Assembly: GCA_012521995.1 (NCBI GenBank)
Contig: JAAYLH010000113.1
Span: 1-64,000, forward strand
Source of the DNA: Bacteroidales bacterium
Lineage (GTDB): Bacteria > Bacteroidota > Bacteroidia > Bacteroidales > UBA7960
DNA: 64,000 bases
Direction of reading: 5' to 3'
Part shown: piece by piece, positions 10,146 to 20,532 of the stretch
Layout: each line of letters starts with the position of its first letter
Numbering within the stretch: position 1 is the stretch's first letter
Made by a program: the position numbers and the translations under genes
The notes under the pieces: generated by a model
What the model saw: the letters and a program-made list of their open reading frames with translations, nothing else
Told to the model about the DNA's origin: nothing
Databases searched by the model: none

Positions 10146-12533
10146 TCAGAAGGGATAGCCAATCCCCAGGTTAAAGTTCCACTCCTTCAGGCCCGGCCAG
10201 GCTGAAATCCAACGGTTGCCCGGGTCAAGCGAGGGATTGTGGACCGGAAAGGCGGCGTCGACCCTTACCACGAAAAAGTCGAAGTCGAGCCTGAGGCCCG
10301 CGCCTGCACCAATTGCAATTTCCTTGTAAAAGTCATCGACCGAGAACTCCCCTCCAGGGAACTGCGGGTTTTCGTTTATAAACCAAACGTTGCCAGCATC
10401 AGCAAAAAAGGCAGCATGCCAGAAGCGGTAAATGGCAAAACGGTGTTCAATATTGGCCTCCAGCTTAATGTCACCGTAACGGTCAAACCGCACGCCCAGG
10501 GTGTCGCGGTAAGAACCGGGCCCCAGGGTGTATATCCTCCAGGCCCTGACGCTGTTGGCACCACCACCATAAAAACTTCTTACAAAGGGCATCACGGTTG
10601 AGTTGCCATAAGGAATACCAGCACCAGCCATCAAACGGAAGGCCAGTCTGCTTCTGTGGTTGAACACTTTGTAAAAGCGCCAGTCGGCATCGCCTTTCAG
10701 GTATTGCGCAAAGGGAATGTTGAATATCGTGTAGTTGCCGTCTTCATTGATCCCTGCATCGAAAATACTGCTGGCCAGTTGCATCAGGTTTCCTGCCGAT
10801 TCGAAGTTCCCGCGGAAGTACATAAAGTCGGCATCTCTTCCCAGTTGCTGTGAGCTGAAGACATAGGAATACTTGATGCCGGCGGTTAAGTGGTCTTTGT
10901 AACGGCTCAGGATCAGCGGGTTGCCCTCCGGAATCCTCGACTGAAGGATGGAGTCGTTAAACACCTTGATAGAGCTGATCTCGATGGGGTAGAGGTAGTG
11001 GCGTTTTCTGATGTTTTCACTCCATTCAAATCCATAGCTCACATTGAAGATGTACCGTGTATAATCAGGACGCTGACGATAGTTAATCCCCGTCAGCAAG
11101 GTGCTGCGGGGCCTGGCGTTCTTAGAAAGACGTTCCATGGGGATGGGCGCCAGTAATTTCGGGAAGTCGATGCTGACTTCCGCACCCAGCTCCAGGGTGT
11201 TAAACGGAAGGCGGTTGATCACTTCTTGGCTGGCCGACTCACCGGTCACTTCAAGGGCTCCCTTCAGCCTGATGTTGAGCCGCTCGGCACCCCCAAAGAT
11301 ATTTCGGTTAGTGAACATGACGTTGCCTGCCACCCCGAGATTGCCCGAGGAGTTCAGCCCTTCGGCCTCCACTGTGAAAGCATTGGAGGGGGAGCGGGCG
11401 AGTTGGATACGGGCATCCAGGAAGCCCAGGGTGTCAGAAGGCATGCCTTGGTGGGGGTTGAGGTTCTCGGAGAACTGGATGTTGATGAACCTGAAATTGC
11501 GCAATCCGCTCAGGTAATTATAGGTTAGCTCTACATCTCTTCCCCTGAAGAAACGCCCCGGCTCGATCAGAATGTTATGTGCCACGGCCCGGGGCCTGAT
11601 GCTCATCGGGTCGTTGTGAAGAAACTGATACACAGGGCCTCTTCCCAGTTTGGAAGGGGCGAAGAAGGTGGTATCGTAGGGGATGGTGCCACTGTAGAAA
11701 GGGGAGAAGTCAGGGTAAACAAAGACCTGGTCAACCATATAACGCTTATGTATTGCGCCCGGAATACTGTCTGTGCCCTGGGGTCTCATGACCCCGGGCT
11801 GGCTGATATGCAGTTCGATGTCCACCTGGTGGTCTCCAACCATGCTGTCGACATGGAAAAAGATAAAATCTTTCGAGAAGTTGAAGAACCCTTGGTTTCG
11901 CAATTGCCTGGTGATGCGTTCGCGTTCATTTTCAAGAAGGTCGGCGTCGTACTGCTCCTGTGGGTGAAGCAGGGCATTCAGGGTGTCGTTCAGGATGAAT
12001 GAGGCCAGGTGCGCATCGGGGATGTTGTAGTTGAAATCCCTGACCCTGTAAGTAGTGTTGCCTTTGATATGGTAGGTGACATTTGCTTTCCTGTCCCTGG
12101 TGTTGACCTCAGCTTCAATTTCTGCATTGAAATAACCCTTCCCCTGCATAAACAGCTCGAACTGCCGCTGGCTGCTTTGCATCAGCACGGGGTCAAAAAC
12201 AACAGGGGGCTCTCCAATGGCGTTTTTTATCCAGCGCTTAAAGCCGTTTTCAGGACCCCGGTCTGCCAACTGGTAGACCTGCAAGTGAAAGCGGTATAGT
12301 CCAAGGATCCTGCGGTTGGGCTGCTGCCTGATAAAGGGTTTTAAGGCCTCATTCTTAACCTCAGCCTCCTTTACCTTGATCCTGTTGCGGTTCAGGAGAT
12401 ATTGATCCGACGGAATGTTGCGGGCAGGATTGCACCCTGTAAACAACAGGATTACAAAGCCTAAATACAACAGGAATCTATTGGGGTTTTTAAACACGTA
12501 CTTATCCGTTAAACAGAAAACAAATTTAGCCAT
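10146..12533 (-). CDS. tamL: TamL-type outer-membrane lipoprotein of the BamA/TamA family
   Basis: A 795-residue Omp85-family protein. A lipobox LLFTGC places the lipidated cysteine at about residue 34, a feature of the TamL variant found in Bacteroidota. The N-terminal half contains POTRA-like segments (YHIKGNTTYRVRDFNYNIPD). The C-terminal half is a beta-barrel ending in an aromatic residue (WNFNLGIGYPF), with the conserved ...RAWRIYTLGPG.. and D15-like GGANSVRAW signature. It is expected to insert or assemble outer-membrane proteins together with TamB. No tamB is next to it in this window. Confidence 0.9.
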   Translation of the reverse strand: MAKFVFCLTDKYVFKNPNRFLLYLGFVILLFTGCNPARNIPSDQYLLNRNRIKVKEAEVKNEALKPFIRQQPNRRILGLYRFHLQVYQLADRGPENGFKRWIKNAIGEPPVVFDPVLMQSSQRQFELFMQGKGYFNAEIEAEVNTRDRKANVTYHIKGNTTYRVRDFNYNIPDAHLASFILNDTLNALLHPQEQYDADLLENERERITRQLRNQGFFNFSKDFIFFHVDSMVGDHQVDIELHISQPGVMRPQGTDSIPGAIHKRYMVDQVFVYPDFSPFYSGTIPYDTTFFAPSKLGRGPVYQFLHNDPMSIRPRAVAHNILIEPGRFFRGRDVELTYNYLSGLRNFRFINIQFSENLNPHQGMPSDTLGFLDARIQLARSPSNAFTVEAEGLNSSGNLGVAGNVMFTNRNIFGGAERLNIRLKGALEVTGESASQEVINRLPFNTLELGAEVSIDFPKLLAPIPMERLSKNARPRSTLLTGINYRQRPDYTRYIFNVSYGFEWSENIRKRHYLYPIEISSIKVFNDSILQSRIPEGNPLILSRYKDHLTAGIKYSYVFSSQQLGRDADFMYFRGNFESAGNLMQLASSIFDAGINEDGNYTIFNIPFAQYLKGDADWRFYKVFNHRSRLAFRLMAGAGIPYGNSTVMPFVRSFYGGGANSVRAWRIYTLGPGSYRDTLGVRFDRYGDIKLEANIEHRFAIYRFWHAAFFADAGNVWFINENPQFPGGEFSVDDFYKEIAIGAGAGLRLDFDFFVVRVDAAFPVHNPSLDPGNRWISAWPGLKEWNFNLGIGYPF

Positions 12534-12773
12534 TCTGTAAACATAATAAAGAAGTATTCTTTCAGATTATTATTATAGTAAATTCTGAAAAAAATCTTTT
12601 CCTGGAGTCAATTATAATTATTTTAGGATAAAAAAAATAGTTTTGATATAAAATTTAACTTTACTAAATTTGATAGGTTAAAAAACAGAGTACAAGGGCA
12701 TGTGGTTCAGCATCTAAAGATTTTTTTTAAAATAAAGTACAATCTCAGGGTGCTGCCAGTGGTTTTCAAATAT

Positions 12774-12781
12774 TATCTTTG
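12774..12781 (+). promoter_or_regulatory. -7 element of glmM
   Basis: TATCTTTG matches TAnnTTTG and lies 22 bases before the glmM ATG, giving a short leader. No TTTG was found at the expected -33 position. Confidence 0.5.
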
Positions 12782-12803
12782 CACGTTTTAACACAGAAGG
12801 ATA

Positions 12804-14204
12804 ATGACGCTCATTCAATCCATTTCAGGAATCAGGGGGACAATAGGAGGGAAACCCGGCGAGGGTTTGTCTCCCGTGGAGGTATTAAGGTTCTCTGGTT
12901 CTTTTGGCATGTGGCTCAGGAGCCGCTTTCCTGAAGAACGCCTCAGGGTGGTTGTGGGTCGCGACGCCCGCATCTCGGGCCCCGTTATCAATAAGATTGT
13001 GACGGCTACCCTGCAATCCATGGGGATAGATATTGTCGACGGGGGCTTGTCGACCACCCCGACCATCGCCATGGCAGTTGAGTTTTTCCAGGCCCATGCA
13101 GGGATCATAATCACTGCCAGCCACAACCCCAAGAACTGGAATGCCCTCAAACTCCTCAATGAGCATGGGGAGTTCCTCACTGTTGCCCAGGCCGGGGAAA
13201 TGGAAGGCTTTATGGATTGGGATGCCTTTGATTTCGTCCCCGTTGAAAAGTTTGGACATAATATTAGGGAAGAGGGCATGATCGAAATGCACATCGAAAA
13301 AATTCTGGGGCTGCCCCTGGTGGATGTGGAGGCAATTCGTGAAGCCAATTTCAGGGTGGTGGTTGATGGGGTCAATTCCAGTGGAGGCCTTGCCGTGCCG
13401 CTCTTGTTGGAGGCCCTGGGCGTGAAAACCGTCCACGAGATCTATTGTGAGCCCAATGGCATTTTCCCGCATAACCCTGAGCCCCTGCCCGAGAACCTGA
13501 TCGAACTCTCGTCAGAAGTCGTCAAGAAGAATGCCCATATCGGGATTGCGGTTGACCCTGATGTAGACCGCCTGGCGCTTGTATGCGAAGACGGCGAAAT
13601 GTTTGGCGAGGAATATACCCTGGTGGCCGTGGCCGATTATGTGCTGTCGAATACGCCCGGAAATACTGTCAGTAATCTATCCTCCACACAGGCATTGGCC
13701 GAGGTGACCCACGCGTACAGGCAGGAATATTTCCCCAGCGCCGTTGGTGAAGTGAATGTGGTGGAAGCCATGAAGAAACACAATGCCATCATCGGCGGGG
13801 AAGGAAACGGAGGCGTGATTTATCCTGCGCTCCACTACGGCCGCGATGCACTGGTGGGGATTGCCCTTTTCCTGACCCACCTGGCAAAGTTCGGGAAAAG
13901 CTGCACCGCCCTGAAAAAGAAATATCCCGAGTACTATATCTCAAAGAACAAGATTGAACTCCCCGCCGAGGTCAACCTCGACATGATCTTCAGCCAGATC
14001 ATAAAAAAATATGCCAAGCATCCCATCGACCAGACCGATGGGGCCAAGATCCTTTTTGACAAGGAATGGGTGCACCTGAGGCGTTCAAATACCGAGCCCA
14101 TCATCCGCATCTATTGCGAAAGTGACAGCCTTGTCAAGGCTGAGAACCTGGGTAAGAAGATGATCATGGACATCAGTGAACTGCTGAGAGGAGAAGAAGA
14201 TTAG
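12804..14204 (+). CDS. glmM: Phosphoglucosamine mutase
   Basis: Interconverts glucosamine-6-phosphate and glucosamine-1-phosphate on the way to UDP-GlcNAc, the precursor of peptidoglycan and lipopolysaccharide. 466 residues in four phosphohexomutase domains. The phosphoserine is S106 in TASHNPKNWN. The metal site is DPDVDRLAL (about 253-261), the sugar-binding loop is GEGNGGVIYP, and the C-terminal phosphate loop is RRSNTEPIIRIY. The family also includes phosphomannomutases, but the start and GEGNGG loop fit the GlmM form common in Bacteroidota. Its TAG stop overlaps the mfd stop codon on the other strand. Confidence 0.85.
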   Translation: MTLIQSISGIRGTIGGKPGEGLSPVEVLRFSGSFGMWLRSRFPEERLRVVVGRDARISGPVINKIVTATLQSMGIDIVDGGLSTTPTIAMAVEFFQAHAGIIITASHNPKNWNALKLLNEHGEFLTVAQAGEMEGFMDWDAFDFVPVEKFGHNIREEGMIEMHIEKILGLPLVDVEAIREANFRVVVDGVNSSGGLAVPLLLEALGVKTVHEIYCEPNGIFPHNPEPLPENLIELSSEVVKKNAHIGIAVDPDVDRLALVCEDGEMFGEEYTLVAVADYVLSNTPGNTVSNLSSTQALAEVTHAYRQEYFPSAVGEVNVVEAMKKHNAIIGGEGNGGVIYPALHYGRDALVGIALFLTHLAKFGKSCTALKKKYPEYYISKNKIELPAEVNLDMIFSQIIKKYAKHPIDQTDGAKILFDKEWVHLRRSNTEPIIRIYCESDSLVKAENLGKKMIMDISELLRGEED

Positions 14205-17200
14205 ACTGTTTCCATCTTTAGGATATCGCAGGCAATTTCAAGTGCCTGGTCTATGTCGTTCACTGGCTTGATGGTGATGCTTAAGCGTTCGTTGCTTTCC
14301 TTCACCTGGCACTTCCTGAAGTTCTCCTGGGCAAAATGAAGCACCCTTTTGAAGGCCTCGCTTTCGTAATAAGGGGAGTCTTGCCGGCTGACAAAATACC
14401 CGATCATAAGGCCGCTTTTCAAAATAACTTTCTCAAAACCGATCTCCCTTCCTGCCCAACGTAATCTGAGGGCTTTCATCAGGCCTATTGTGGCCTTTGG
14501 TAGTGGCCCAAAACGGTCAACAAGCTGGGAGGCAAAGGCTTCGAGGTCCTGCTCGTTCTCGAGCCCGTCAAGCTCCTTGTAGAGGCTCAGACGCTCCTCA
14601 GTATTGCTGACATATTGGCTGGGGATCATAAGTTCAAAATCCGTCTCCAGCTGGCAGTCACCCACCTGGTACTTTCGTTGGTTGACCCCCTGGGCAAAAA
14701 GCTCTATAAATTCCTGCTCCTTCAGCTCGGTGATTGCCTCATCGAGGATCTTCTGATAAGTCTCAAATCCTATCTCAGCAATAAATCCGCTTTGCTCGGC
14801 TCCCAGCAGGTTGCCTGCCCCGCGGATATCGAGGTCGCGCATGGCAATGTTGAAACCGCTGCCCAGCTCTGAGAATTCTTCAATGGCGCGCAGGCGTTTT
14901 CGTGCCTCATCGGTAAGGGTGCTCAGGGGCGGAGTCAGCAAGTAACAAAAGGCTTTCTTGTTGGTTCGCCCCACGCGGCCCCGCATCTGGTGCAGGTCGC
15001 TCAGCCCGAAGTGGTGCGCGTTGTTGATGATGATGGTGTTGGCGTTGGGAATATCCAGACCCGATTCAACAATGGTAGTGGACACCAGCACATCGTAATC
15101 GCCATTGATGAAATCCACCATGATCTGTTCCAGCCTGGCACCCTCCATTTGCCCGTGGCCCACAGCAACGCGGACATCGGGACAGAGGCGCTGCACCATG
15201 CCTGCCACCTCCAGAATGGTCTGCACACGGTTGTGGATAAAAAACACCTGCCCACCCCGGGTCACTTCGTTCATCACCGCATCTCTGATCAGCTCCTGCC
15301 CGAAGACGTGAAGCTCGGTGACGATGGGATAGCGGTTGGGTGGGGGCGTATTGATGCGCGACAAGTCGCGCGCACCCATCATTGAGAACTGCAAGGTGCG
15401 CGGAATGGGGGTGGCTGTTAAGGTCAGCGTATCCACATTCACCCGCATCTGCTTCAACCTTTCCTTGGCAGCAACGCCGAACTTCTGTTCCTCATCAATG
15501 ATCAGCAAGCCCAGATCCTTGAATTTTATGTCCTTGCTGATGATGCGGTGCGTCCCGATGAGGATGTCGATCTTCCCTGCCTTCAGCTCTTCCAGCACCG
15601 TTTTCTTTTCCTTTGGGGTGCGAAACCTGCTGATATAATCTACCCTGCAGGGCAGTTCTTTCAAACGGTCGCGGAAGGTGTAATAATGCTGTAAGGCCAG
15701 GATGGTGGTAGGCACCAGCACAGCCACCTGCTTTGAATCGGCCACAGCCTTAAAAGCAGCCCGTATGGCCACCTCGGTTTTGCCGAAGCCTACATCCCCG
15801 CATATCAGGCGGTCCATGGGATAAGGTGATTCCATGTCTTTTTTGACGTCGAGGGTAGCAGTCTCCTGGTCAGGGGTGTCTTCATAAATAAACGAGGCCT
15901 CCAGTTCGTTCTGCAGGTATGTGTCGGGAGCAAAGGGATAGCCCTGCTGGGCGCGCCTTCGGGCATACAGCTTGATCAGGTCCTTGGCAATGTCCTTAAC
16001 CTTGTTCTTGGTTTTGTTCTTCAGGTTAGACCAGGTATTGCTGCCCAGCCGGTGCAGGGTGGGTGCCGTGCCTTCCTTGCCGCTGTAGCGCGAGATGCGG
16101 TGCAAGGAATGAATGCTGATATACAAAACATCATTGTCCTTGTATATCAGCCGGATGGCCTCCTGCAGCTTCCCGTTCACCTCAATCTTTTCCAGCCCGC
16201 TGAAGATGCCAATGCCGTGGTCAATATGGGTGATATAATCGCCGGGCTTAAGGTTCTGAAACTCCTTGATGGTCATAGCCTGTTTGCCCGGGAACTTATC
16301 GCGCACCTTGAAACGGTGATAGCGTTCAAAGATCTGATGATCGGTATAGCAAGCAATTTTGTTCTGACGGTCAATAAAACCTTCATGCAGGCTAAGCAAA
16401 AGCGCGTCGTAGGCAAAGCGCATCTCCTTCTCGGCGTTTTTGTGGATCGTCTCAAAGATCGACTCTATGCGTTCTATCTGACGGGGATTGTCCGACAGGA
16501 TCACGTTGGTGATGTCGCCCGCCGAGTTCTCTTCCAGGCTTTTGATCAGCAGGTCGAAGTTCTTGTTAAACGAAGGCTGGGGAGCAAAGTCGAAGCTTAA
16601 CTTCCCGGAGGCATCCTTTGCCAGATATGACTTGTGAAACTCCACCAGCCTTACTTCCCTGAGTCTGTCAATAAAAGTTTCAGGATCCACAAACATTTCC
16701 CCGGGTCTGAGGTGCTTCAGGTCAGGGTGAAGCGTATGATAAATGTTGGCGGCTTTTTCAAGACCTGCCTTCATTTTTTCCTCTGCCAGACGGGTGTCCT
16801 CACACCATACCAGAGTGTTGGCAGGCATCGAATCCAGCAGGAATTCCCTGCCCCCGGCCTTAACCTCCATCTGGCCGATATCGGGCAGGATGCTGATCTT
16901 CTCCTGCACCTTTACCGAGAGCTGGGTGGAGGGATCAAAGGAACGCAGGCTCTCCACCTGCTCGCCCATGATCTCTATACGGAAGGGGTAGTCGTTGGAA
17001 AAGGAATAGACGTCGATGATGCCGCCCCTGAGGGAGAATTGCCCGGGCTCAACCACAAATTCGACCCGCTCAAAGCCATATTCAAGCAACATATCCAGCA
17101 GGAAATCGACAGAAAGCGGCTCCCCACGTACGATCTGTATCACATTCTTTTTCAGCAGTTTTCGCGATACCACCTTTTCGCTGATGGCCTCGGGAAAGCT

Positions 17201-17590
17201 GACGATAATGGTTTTATTGCCCTGTGAGGCCAGGCGGTTGACCACTTCCGAGCGCAGCAATACATTGGCGTTATCCGTCTCGTTGACCTCATAAGGCTTT
17301 TTGTAGGATGCAGGAAAAAGGAAGATGTTCCTGTTCTCGTAGCTCAGGTCACGCTCACCCAGCAGGTTTTCAAGGTCGTTGAAGAAATAGGCTGCCGACT
17401 CCCTTTCTGAAAGGATGAACAGAAAAGATTTGCGTGACTGCCTGATCACCGCTGCCGCCAGCACAGCAGGTGCTGAGCCCGCCAGCCCTTGCAGGGCAAT
17501 GGCTCCCGGTCCGCTTTCATTGGCAAAGGCAGACAAGTGACCAAGGTATTCCCCTTTGGAAAAATGCTGAATGAATTGTTCAGGCTTCAA
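14201..17590 (-). CDS. mfd: Transcription-repair coupling factor
   Basis: Removes RNA polymerase stalled at DNA damage and recruits the UvrABC excision machinery. 1129 residues, the usual Mfd length. Domains in order: UvrB-like N-terminal region, a CarD-like RNA polymerase interaction domain near residues 445-530 (GDYITHIDHGIGIFSG), SF2 translocase with Walker A GDVGFGKTE near 598 and DEEQ near 700, GRVGRTNKKAFCYLL, and a C-terminal TRCF domain. The start is a TTG at 17590; no in-frame ATG lies nearby, and an exact promoter 25 bases upstream supports this start. The stop overlaps that of the convergent glmM. Confidence 0.97.
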   Translation of the reverse strand: MKPEQFIQHFSKGEYLGHLSAFANESGPGAIALQGLAGSAPAVLAAAVIRQSRKSFLFILSERESAAYFFNDLENLLGERDLSYENRNIFLFPASYKKPYEVNETDNANVLLRSEVVNRLASQGNKTIIVSFPEAISEKVVSRKLLKKNVIQIVRGEPLSVDFLLDMLLEYGFERVEFVVEPGQFSLRGGIIDVYSFSNDYPFRIEIMGEQVESLRSFDPSTQLSVKVQEKISILPDIGQMEVKAGGREFLLDSMPANTLVWCEDTRLAEEKMKAGLEKAANIYHTLHPDLKHLRPGEMFVDPETFIDRLREVRLVEFHKSYLAKDASGKLSFDFAPQPSFNKNFDLLIKSLEENSAGDITNVILSDNPRQIERIESIFETIHKNAEKEMRFAYDALLLSLHEGFIDRQNKIACYTDHQIFERYHRFKVRDKFPGKQAMTIKEFQNLKPGDYITHIDHGIGIFSGLEKIEVNGKLQEAIRLIYKDNDVLYISIHSLHRISRYSGKEGTAPTLHRLGSNTWSNLKNKTKNKVKDIAKDLIKLYARRRAQQGYPFAPDTYLQNELEASFIYEDTPDQETATLDVKKDMESPYPMDRLICGDVGFGKTEVAIRAAFKAVADSKQVAVLVPTTILALQHYYTFRDRLKELPCRVDYISRFRTPKEKKTVLEELKAGKIDILIGTHRIISKDIKFKDLGLLIIDEEQKFGVAAKERLKQMRVNVDTLTLTATPIPRTLQFSMMGARDLSRINTPPPNRYPIVTELHVFGQELIRDAVMNEVTRGGQVFFIHNRVQTILEVAGMVQRLCPDVRVAVGHGQMEGARLEQIMVDFINGDYDVLVSTTIVESGLDIPNANTIIINNAHHFGLSDLHQMRGRVGRTNKKAFCYLLTPPLSTLTDEARKRLRAIEEFSELGSGFNIAMRDLDIRGAGNLLGAEQSGFIAEIGFETYQKILDEAITELKEQEFIELFAQGVNQRKYQVGDCQLETDFELMIPSQYVSNTEERLSLYKELDGLENEQDLEAFASQLVDRFGPLPKATIGLMKALRLRWAGREIGFEKVILKSGLMIGYFVSRQDSPYYESEAFKRVLHFAQENFRKCQVKESNERLSITIKPVNDIDQALEIACDILKMETV

Positions 17591-17614
17591 AAACAGTTTG
17601 GAGTTTTAGAGCTG

Positions 17615-17645
17615 CAAAGTTATTGAAACCCTTTGCCAATTCAAA
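17615..17645 (-). promoter_or_regulatory. Consensus promoter of mfd
   Basis: On the minus strand TTTG (17645-17642), exactly 19 bases, then TAACTTTG (17622-17615). This is a perfect match to the Bacteroidota -33/-7 consensus. The expected transcript start leaves about 20 bases of leader before the TTG codon. Confidence 0.85.
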
Positions 17646-17875
17646 AACCAAAATCAATACCCTTGTATTATTTAGAAAAAGCCAAGTCCGGAGGCATCAA
17701 TTCATTGAACCTCGATAAACCAATTTCAATATGAAGTTAATCCCGGGAAATTGTAACTGGCAAAAGAAAAAATAAAAATGAACACAAATCCCCATTCCTT
17801 TTCCCGAAAACGCGCCTGCTTCTTTCAGAGGTTTCAAGTCTCTATCGCCACTGAAGCCCCTAAAGTCAATTCTTC

Positions 17876-18928
17876 CTATCCCTCTTCTTCCACCAAAGGG
17901 GTGTCTTTCACTTCAGGGGAATGGATCCGCATAAGCTCCTCCACTTTTTCCACCATCTTTTTAGGACCTGTGAACAGGGGCGCCCGTTGGTGAAGGGTTT
18001 TGGGCTGGATTTCCAGGATGCGTTCGAAGCCGTTGCTGGCCTTGCCCCCTGCCTGCTCAGCGAGGAAGGCAATGGGGTTGCACTCATACAGCATGCGTAA
18101 TTTGCCATTGGGGGCTTTTCGTGTTGCAGGATACAGGAATATCCCGCCACGGATAAGGTTCCTGTGGAAATCGGCCACCAGTGATCCAATATACCTCGAG
18201 GTATAGGGCCTGCGCGTACAGGGGTCCTCTTCCTGGAGGTATTTTATATATCTCTTGACCCCTTCCGGGAAATATACGTGATAGCCTTCGTTGACCGAAT
18301 AGATGTTGCCATTGTCGGGAAACTTCATGTTGGGGTGGGAGAGGCAGAAAATCCCTACCGAAGGATCCAGGGTAAAGCCGTTTACGCCCTTACCCGTAGT
18401 GTATACAAGCATTGTGGAAGAGCCATAGATCACATAACCTGCAGCTACCTGGTTTACCCCAGGCTGTAAAAGGTCCTCATGGGTGCCGGGCCCCATTTCA
18501 CTCTGGCGGCGGTAAATGGAGAAAATGGTTCCGATAGAAACATTCGATTCTATGTTGCTGCTCCCGTCCAAAGGATCAATGGCAACTACGTATTTCCCCA
18601 ATTCGGCAATATTGTTCTGGAAAGAAATCACCTTTTCATTTTCTTCCGAAGCAATGGCACAACACTCACCCCCTCCCCGAAGGGTTGTGATAAAGGTGTC
18701 GTTGGCATAAACATCAAGCTTCTTCTGGGTCTCGCCCTGAACATTGGTCGAGCCCACCGTACCCAGGATATCCACCAGGCCTGCAGCATTGATTTCACGG
18801 TTGACAATTTTGGCAGCCGTCCCGATATCGTTCAGCAAACGGGTCAGCGCGCCCTTGGCATGCGGGTATTCCGACTGGTTTTCAATGACGAATTCGGTCA
18901 GGGTTTTGATTTTATAACGAGTTACCAT
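17876..18928 (-). CDS. fbp: Fructose-1,6-bisphosphatase, class I
   Basis: Hydrolyses fructose-1,6-bisphosphate to fructose-6-phosphate in gluconeogenesis; cytosolic, magnesium dependent. The ATG at 18928 ([10 protein letters not shown]) is chosen over an upstream TTG at 18952, giving 350 residues. The metal site [24 protein letters not shown] is intact, as are the substrate region [14 protein letters not shown] and [25 protein letters not shown] typical of class I. The C-terminus is an acidic tail. It stands alone with its own promoter. Confidence 0.96.
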   Translation of the reverse strand: MVTRYKIKTLTEFVIENQSEYPHAKGALTRLLNDIGTAAKIVNREINAAGLVDILGTVGSTNVQGETQKKLDVYANDTFITTLRGGGECCAIASEENEKVISFQNNIAELGKYVVAIDPLDGSSNIESNVSIGTIFSIYRRQSEMGPGTHEDLLQPGVNQVAAGYVIYGSSTMLVYTTGKGVNGFTLDPSVGIFCLSHPNMKFPDNGNIYSVNEGYHVYFPEGVKRYIKYLQEEDPCTRRPYTSRYIGSLVADFHRNLIRGGIFLYPATRKAPNGKLRMLYECNPIAFLAEQAGGKASNGFERILEIQPKTLHQRAPLFTGPKKMVEKVEELMRIHSPEVKDTPLVEEEG

Positions 18929-18976
18929 GGCGTGTGAGTTTTGATGCTGCAAGTAAACAAATTTTTTTATCTATTC

Positions 18977-19008
18977 CAAAGTTATTCTTAAGATAAATAT
19001 TAAACAAA
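18977..19008 (-). promoter_or_regulatory. Promoter of fbp
   Basis: On the minus strand TTTG (19008-19005), 20 bases, then TAACTTTG (18984-18977). The predicted leader to the fbp ATG is about 45 bases. Confidence 0.75.
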
Positions 19009-19180
19009 CAATGGTTTTTTATGCCCATTGGATGGTGTTGGTTAATCTCTTAAAAAGCATAGTCAAATTCTAAGTTAACCCCGACTTAAATTAAATTATG
19101 AAGGGTGTTTGATTCCTTCGAAAAGAGGCAGCAAAAGTGAATGAGACAGGGAGCTGATAAGGCTTTGGACCGATTTGGGG

Positions 19181-20422
19181 CTAAAGTTGGGTAATTAATT
19201 CCCTGAGCAGAGCCAGTGCGGCGAGGGTTGCCCGGGTAATGTTTCGGTCGCGTTGGTCGCCCAGGTGCAAAAGTTTACTGGTAACCTGTTCGCGGAATGC
19301 GACGGCGATCCAGACGGTGCCCACGGGTTTTTCGGGGGAGCCGCCTGAGGGGCCTGCAATGCCGCTTGTAGCTATGCAAAAGTCGCTGCTCATCACCTGG
19401 CAGCCGTGCAAGGCCATGATTTCCACCACTTCACGGCTTACGGTTCCGTGTTTCTCCAGGATCTTTTCATCCACCCACAGGAAACGTCTCTTGAGTTCGT
19501 TGGCATAGGCTATGATGCTGCCTTTGAAATAGGCGCTGCTGCCGGGCACGCTGGTGATCTTATGGGCCAGGAAGCCCCCGGTGCAGCTTTCGGCGGTGGA
19601 GAGGCTCAGGCCTTTATCGGTGAGCAGGCGGCCCACCACTTCTTCCAGGGTGTCGCGGTCGTAGCCCCAGATGTATTGCGGGATCAGGCTCCTTAACTTT
19701 TGTTCTTCCTCTTCCAGGGCTTCTTTCAGGGCGGCTTCATCAGGTCCTTTGGCGCTCATCCTCAGGCGAACCACTCCCGGGGAGGGGAGATAGGCCAGGC
19801 TGATAAAAGGGGGGAGCCGGTCTTCCCAGCCGGAGATGATTTCCGAAAGGAAGGATTCGCCCAGGCCCTGGGTGAGGACGGTGCGGTGGAGGATGTACTG
19901 GTCTTTCCTTCTGCGCTTCAGCTCGGGAATGATCTGGTCATCGACCATTGCCTTCATTTCAAAAGGCACGCCCGGCATGGCAATGCAGATATGGCCATCC
20001 TGCTCGAACCAGAGGCCCGGGGCTGTGCCATTGGGGTTACGGATGACGGTGGCATTGGCAGGCACCATGGCCTGCTGTTGGTTCAAATGGGTCAGGGGGT
20101 AATTGCGCCGGGAAAAAAGGGCCCTGACATCTTCGAGGACCTCCTCGTTGAGCACCATTCCGGTTTGAAAATAGTGACACAGGGCCAGCTTGGTCACGTC
20201 GTCGCGGGTGGGGCCCAGCCCGCCAGTCATCAGGATCAGGCCCGATCGCCCAAAGGCATCGGCGAGGATGCGGCTTATCTCAGCTTCCGTGTCGCTGACT
20301 ACAGAAATTTGTTTTACAGCAATGCCTGCCTCATTGAGCCTTTCGGCCATCCAGGCGGCATTGGTGTTGATGACCTGGCCTATCAGGAGCTCGTCTCCTA
20401 TGGTGATGATCTCTGCGTCCAT
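19181..20422 (-). CDS. cinA: CinA family protein (competence/damage-inducible, nicotinamide-nucleotide amidase)
   Basis: A 413-residue two-domain protein. The N-terminal MoaB/MogA-like domain (about 1-170) has IGDELLIGQVINTNAAWMA and MTGGLGPTRDDVTK and is associated with ADP-ribose pyrophosphatase activity in some members. The C-terminal CinA domain (about 255-413) has the nucleophile motif STAESCTGG and SGIAGPSGGSPEKPVGTVW and is linked to NMN deamidation in pyridine nucleotide recycling. Both domains look complete. It is transcribed alone, and divergent from the nucleoside phosphorylase gene. Confidence 0.93.
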   Translation of the reverse strand: MDAEIITIGDELLIGQVINTNAAWMAERLNEAGIAVKQISVVSDTEAEISRILADAFGRSGLILMTGGLGPTRDDVTKLALCHYFQTGMVLNEEVLEDVRALFSRRNYPLTHLNQQQAMVPANATVIRNPNGTAPGLWFEQDGHICIAMPGVPFEMKAMVDDQIIPELKRRRKDQYILHRTVLTQGLGESFLSEIISGWEDRLPPFISLAYLPSPGVVRLRMSAKGPDEAALKEALEEEEQKLRSLIPQYIWGYDRDTLEEVVGRLLTDKGLSLSTAESCTGGFLAHKITSVPGSSAYFKGSIIAYANELKRRFLWVDEKILEKHGTVSREVVEIMALHGCQVMSSDFCIATSGIAGPSGGSPEKPVGTVWIAVAFREQVTSKLLHLGDQRDRNITRATLAALALLRELITQL

Positions 20423-20532
20423 CTCCCTATGATTTTTTGATTGCGCGAAGTTAGCAATAATAGGTATTTACCCGATTTATTCATAAATTTGTTCTTTATT
20501 GGAACTTTGTTTTTTTCCAAAAAATTCATCTT

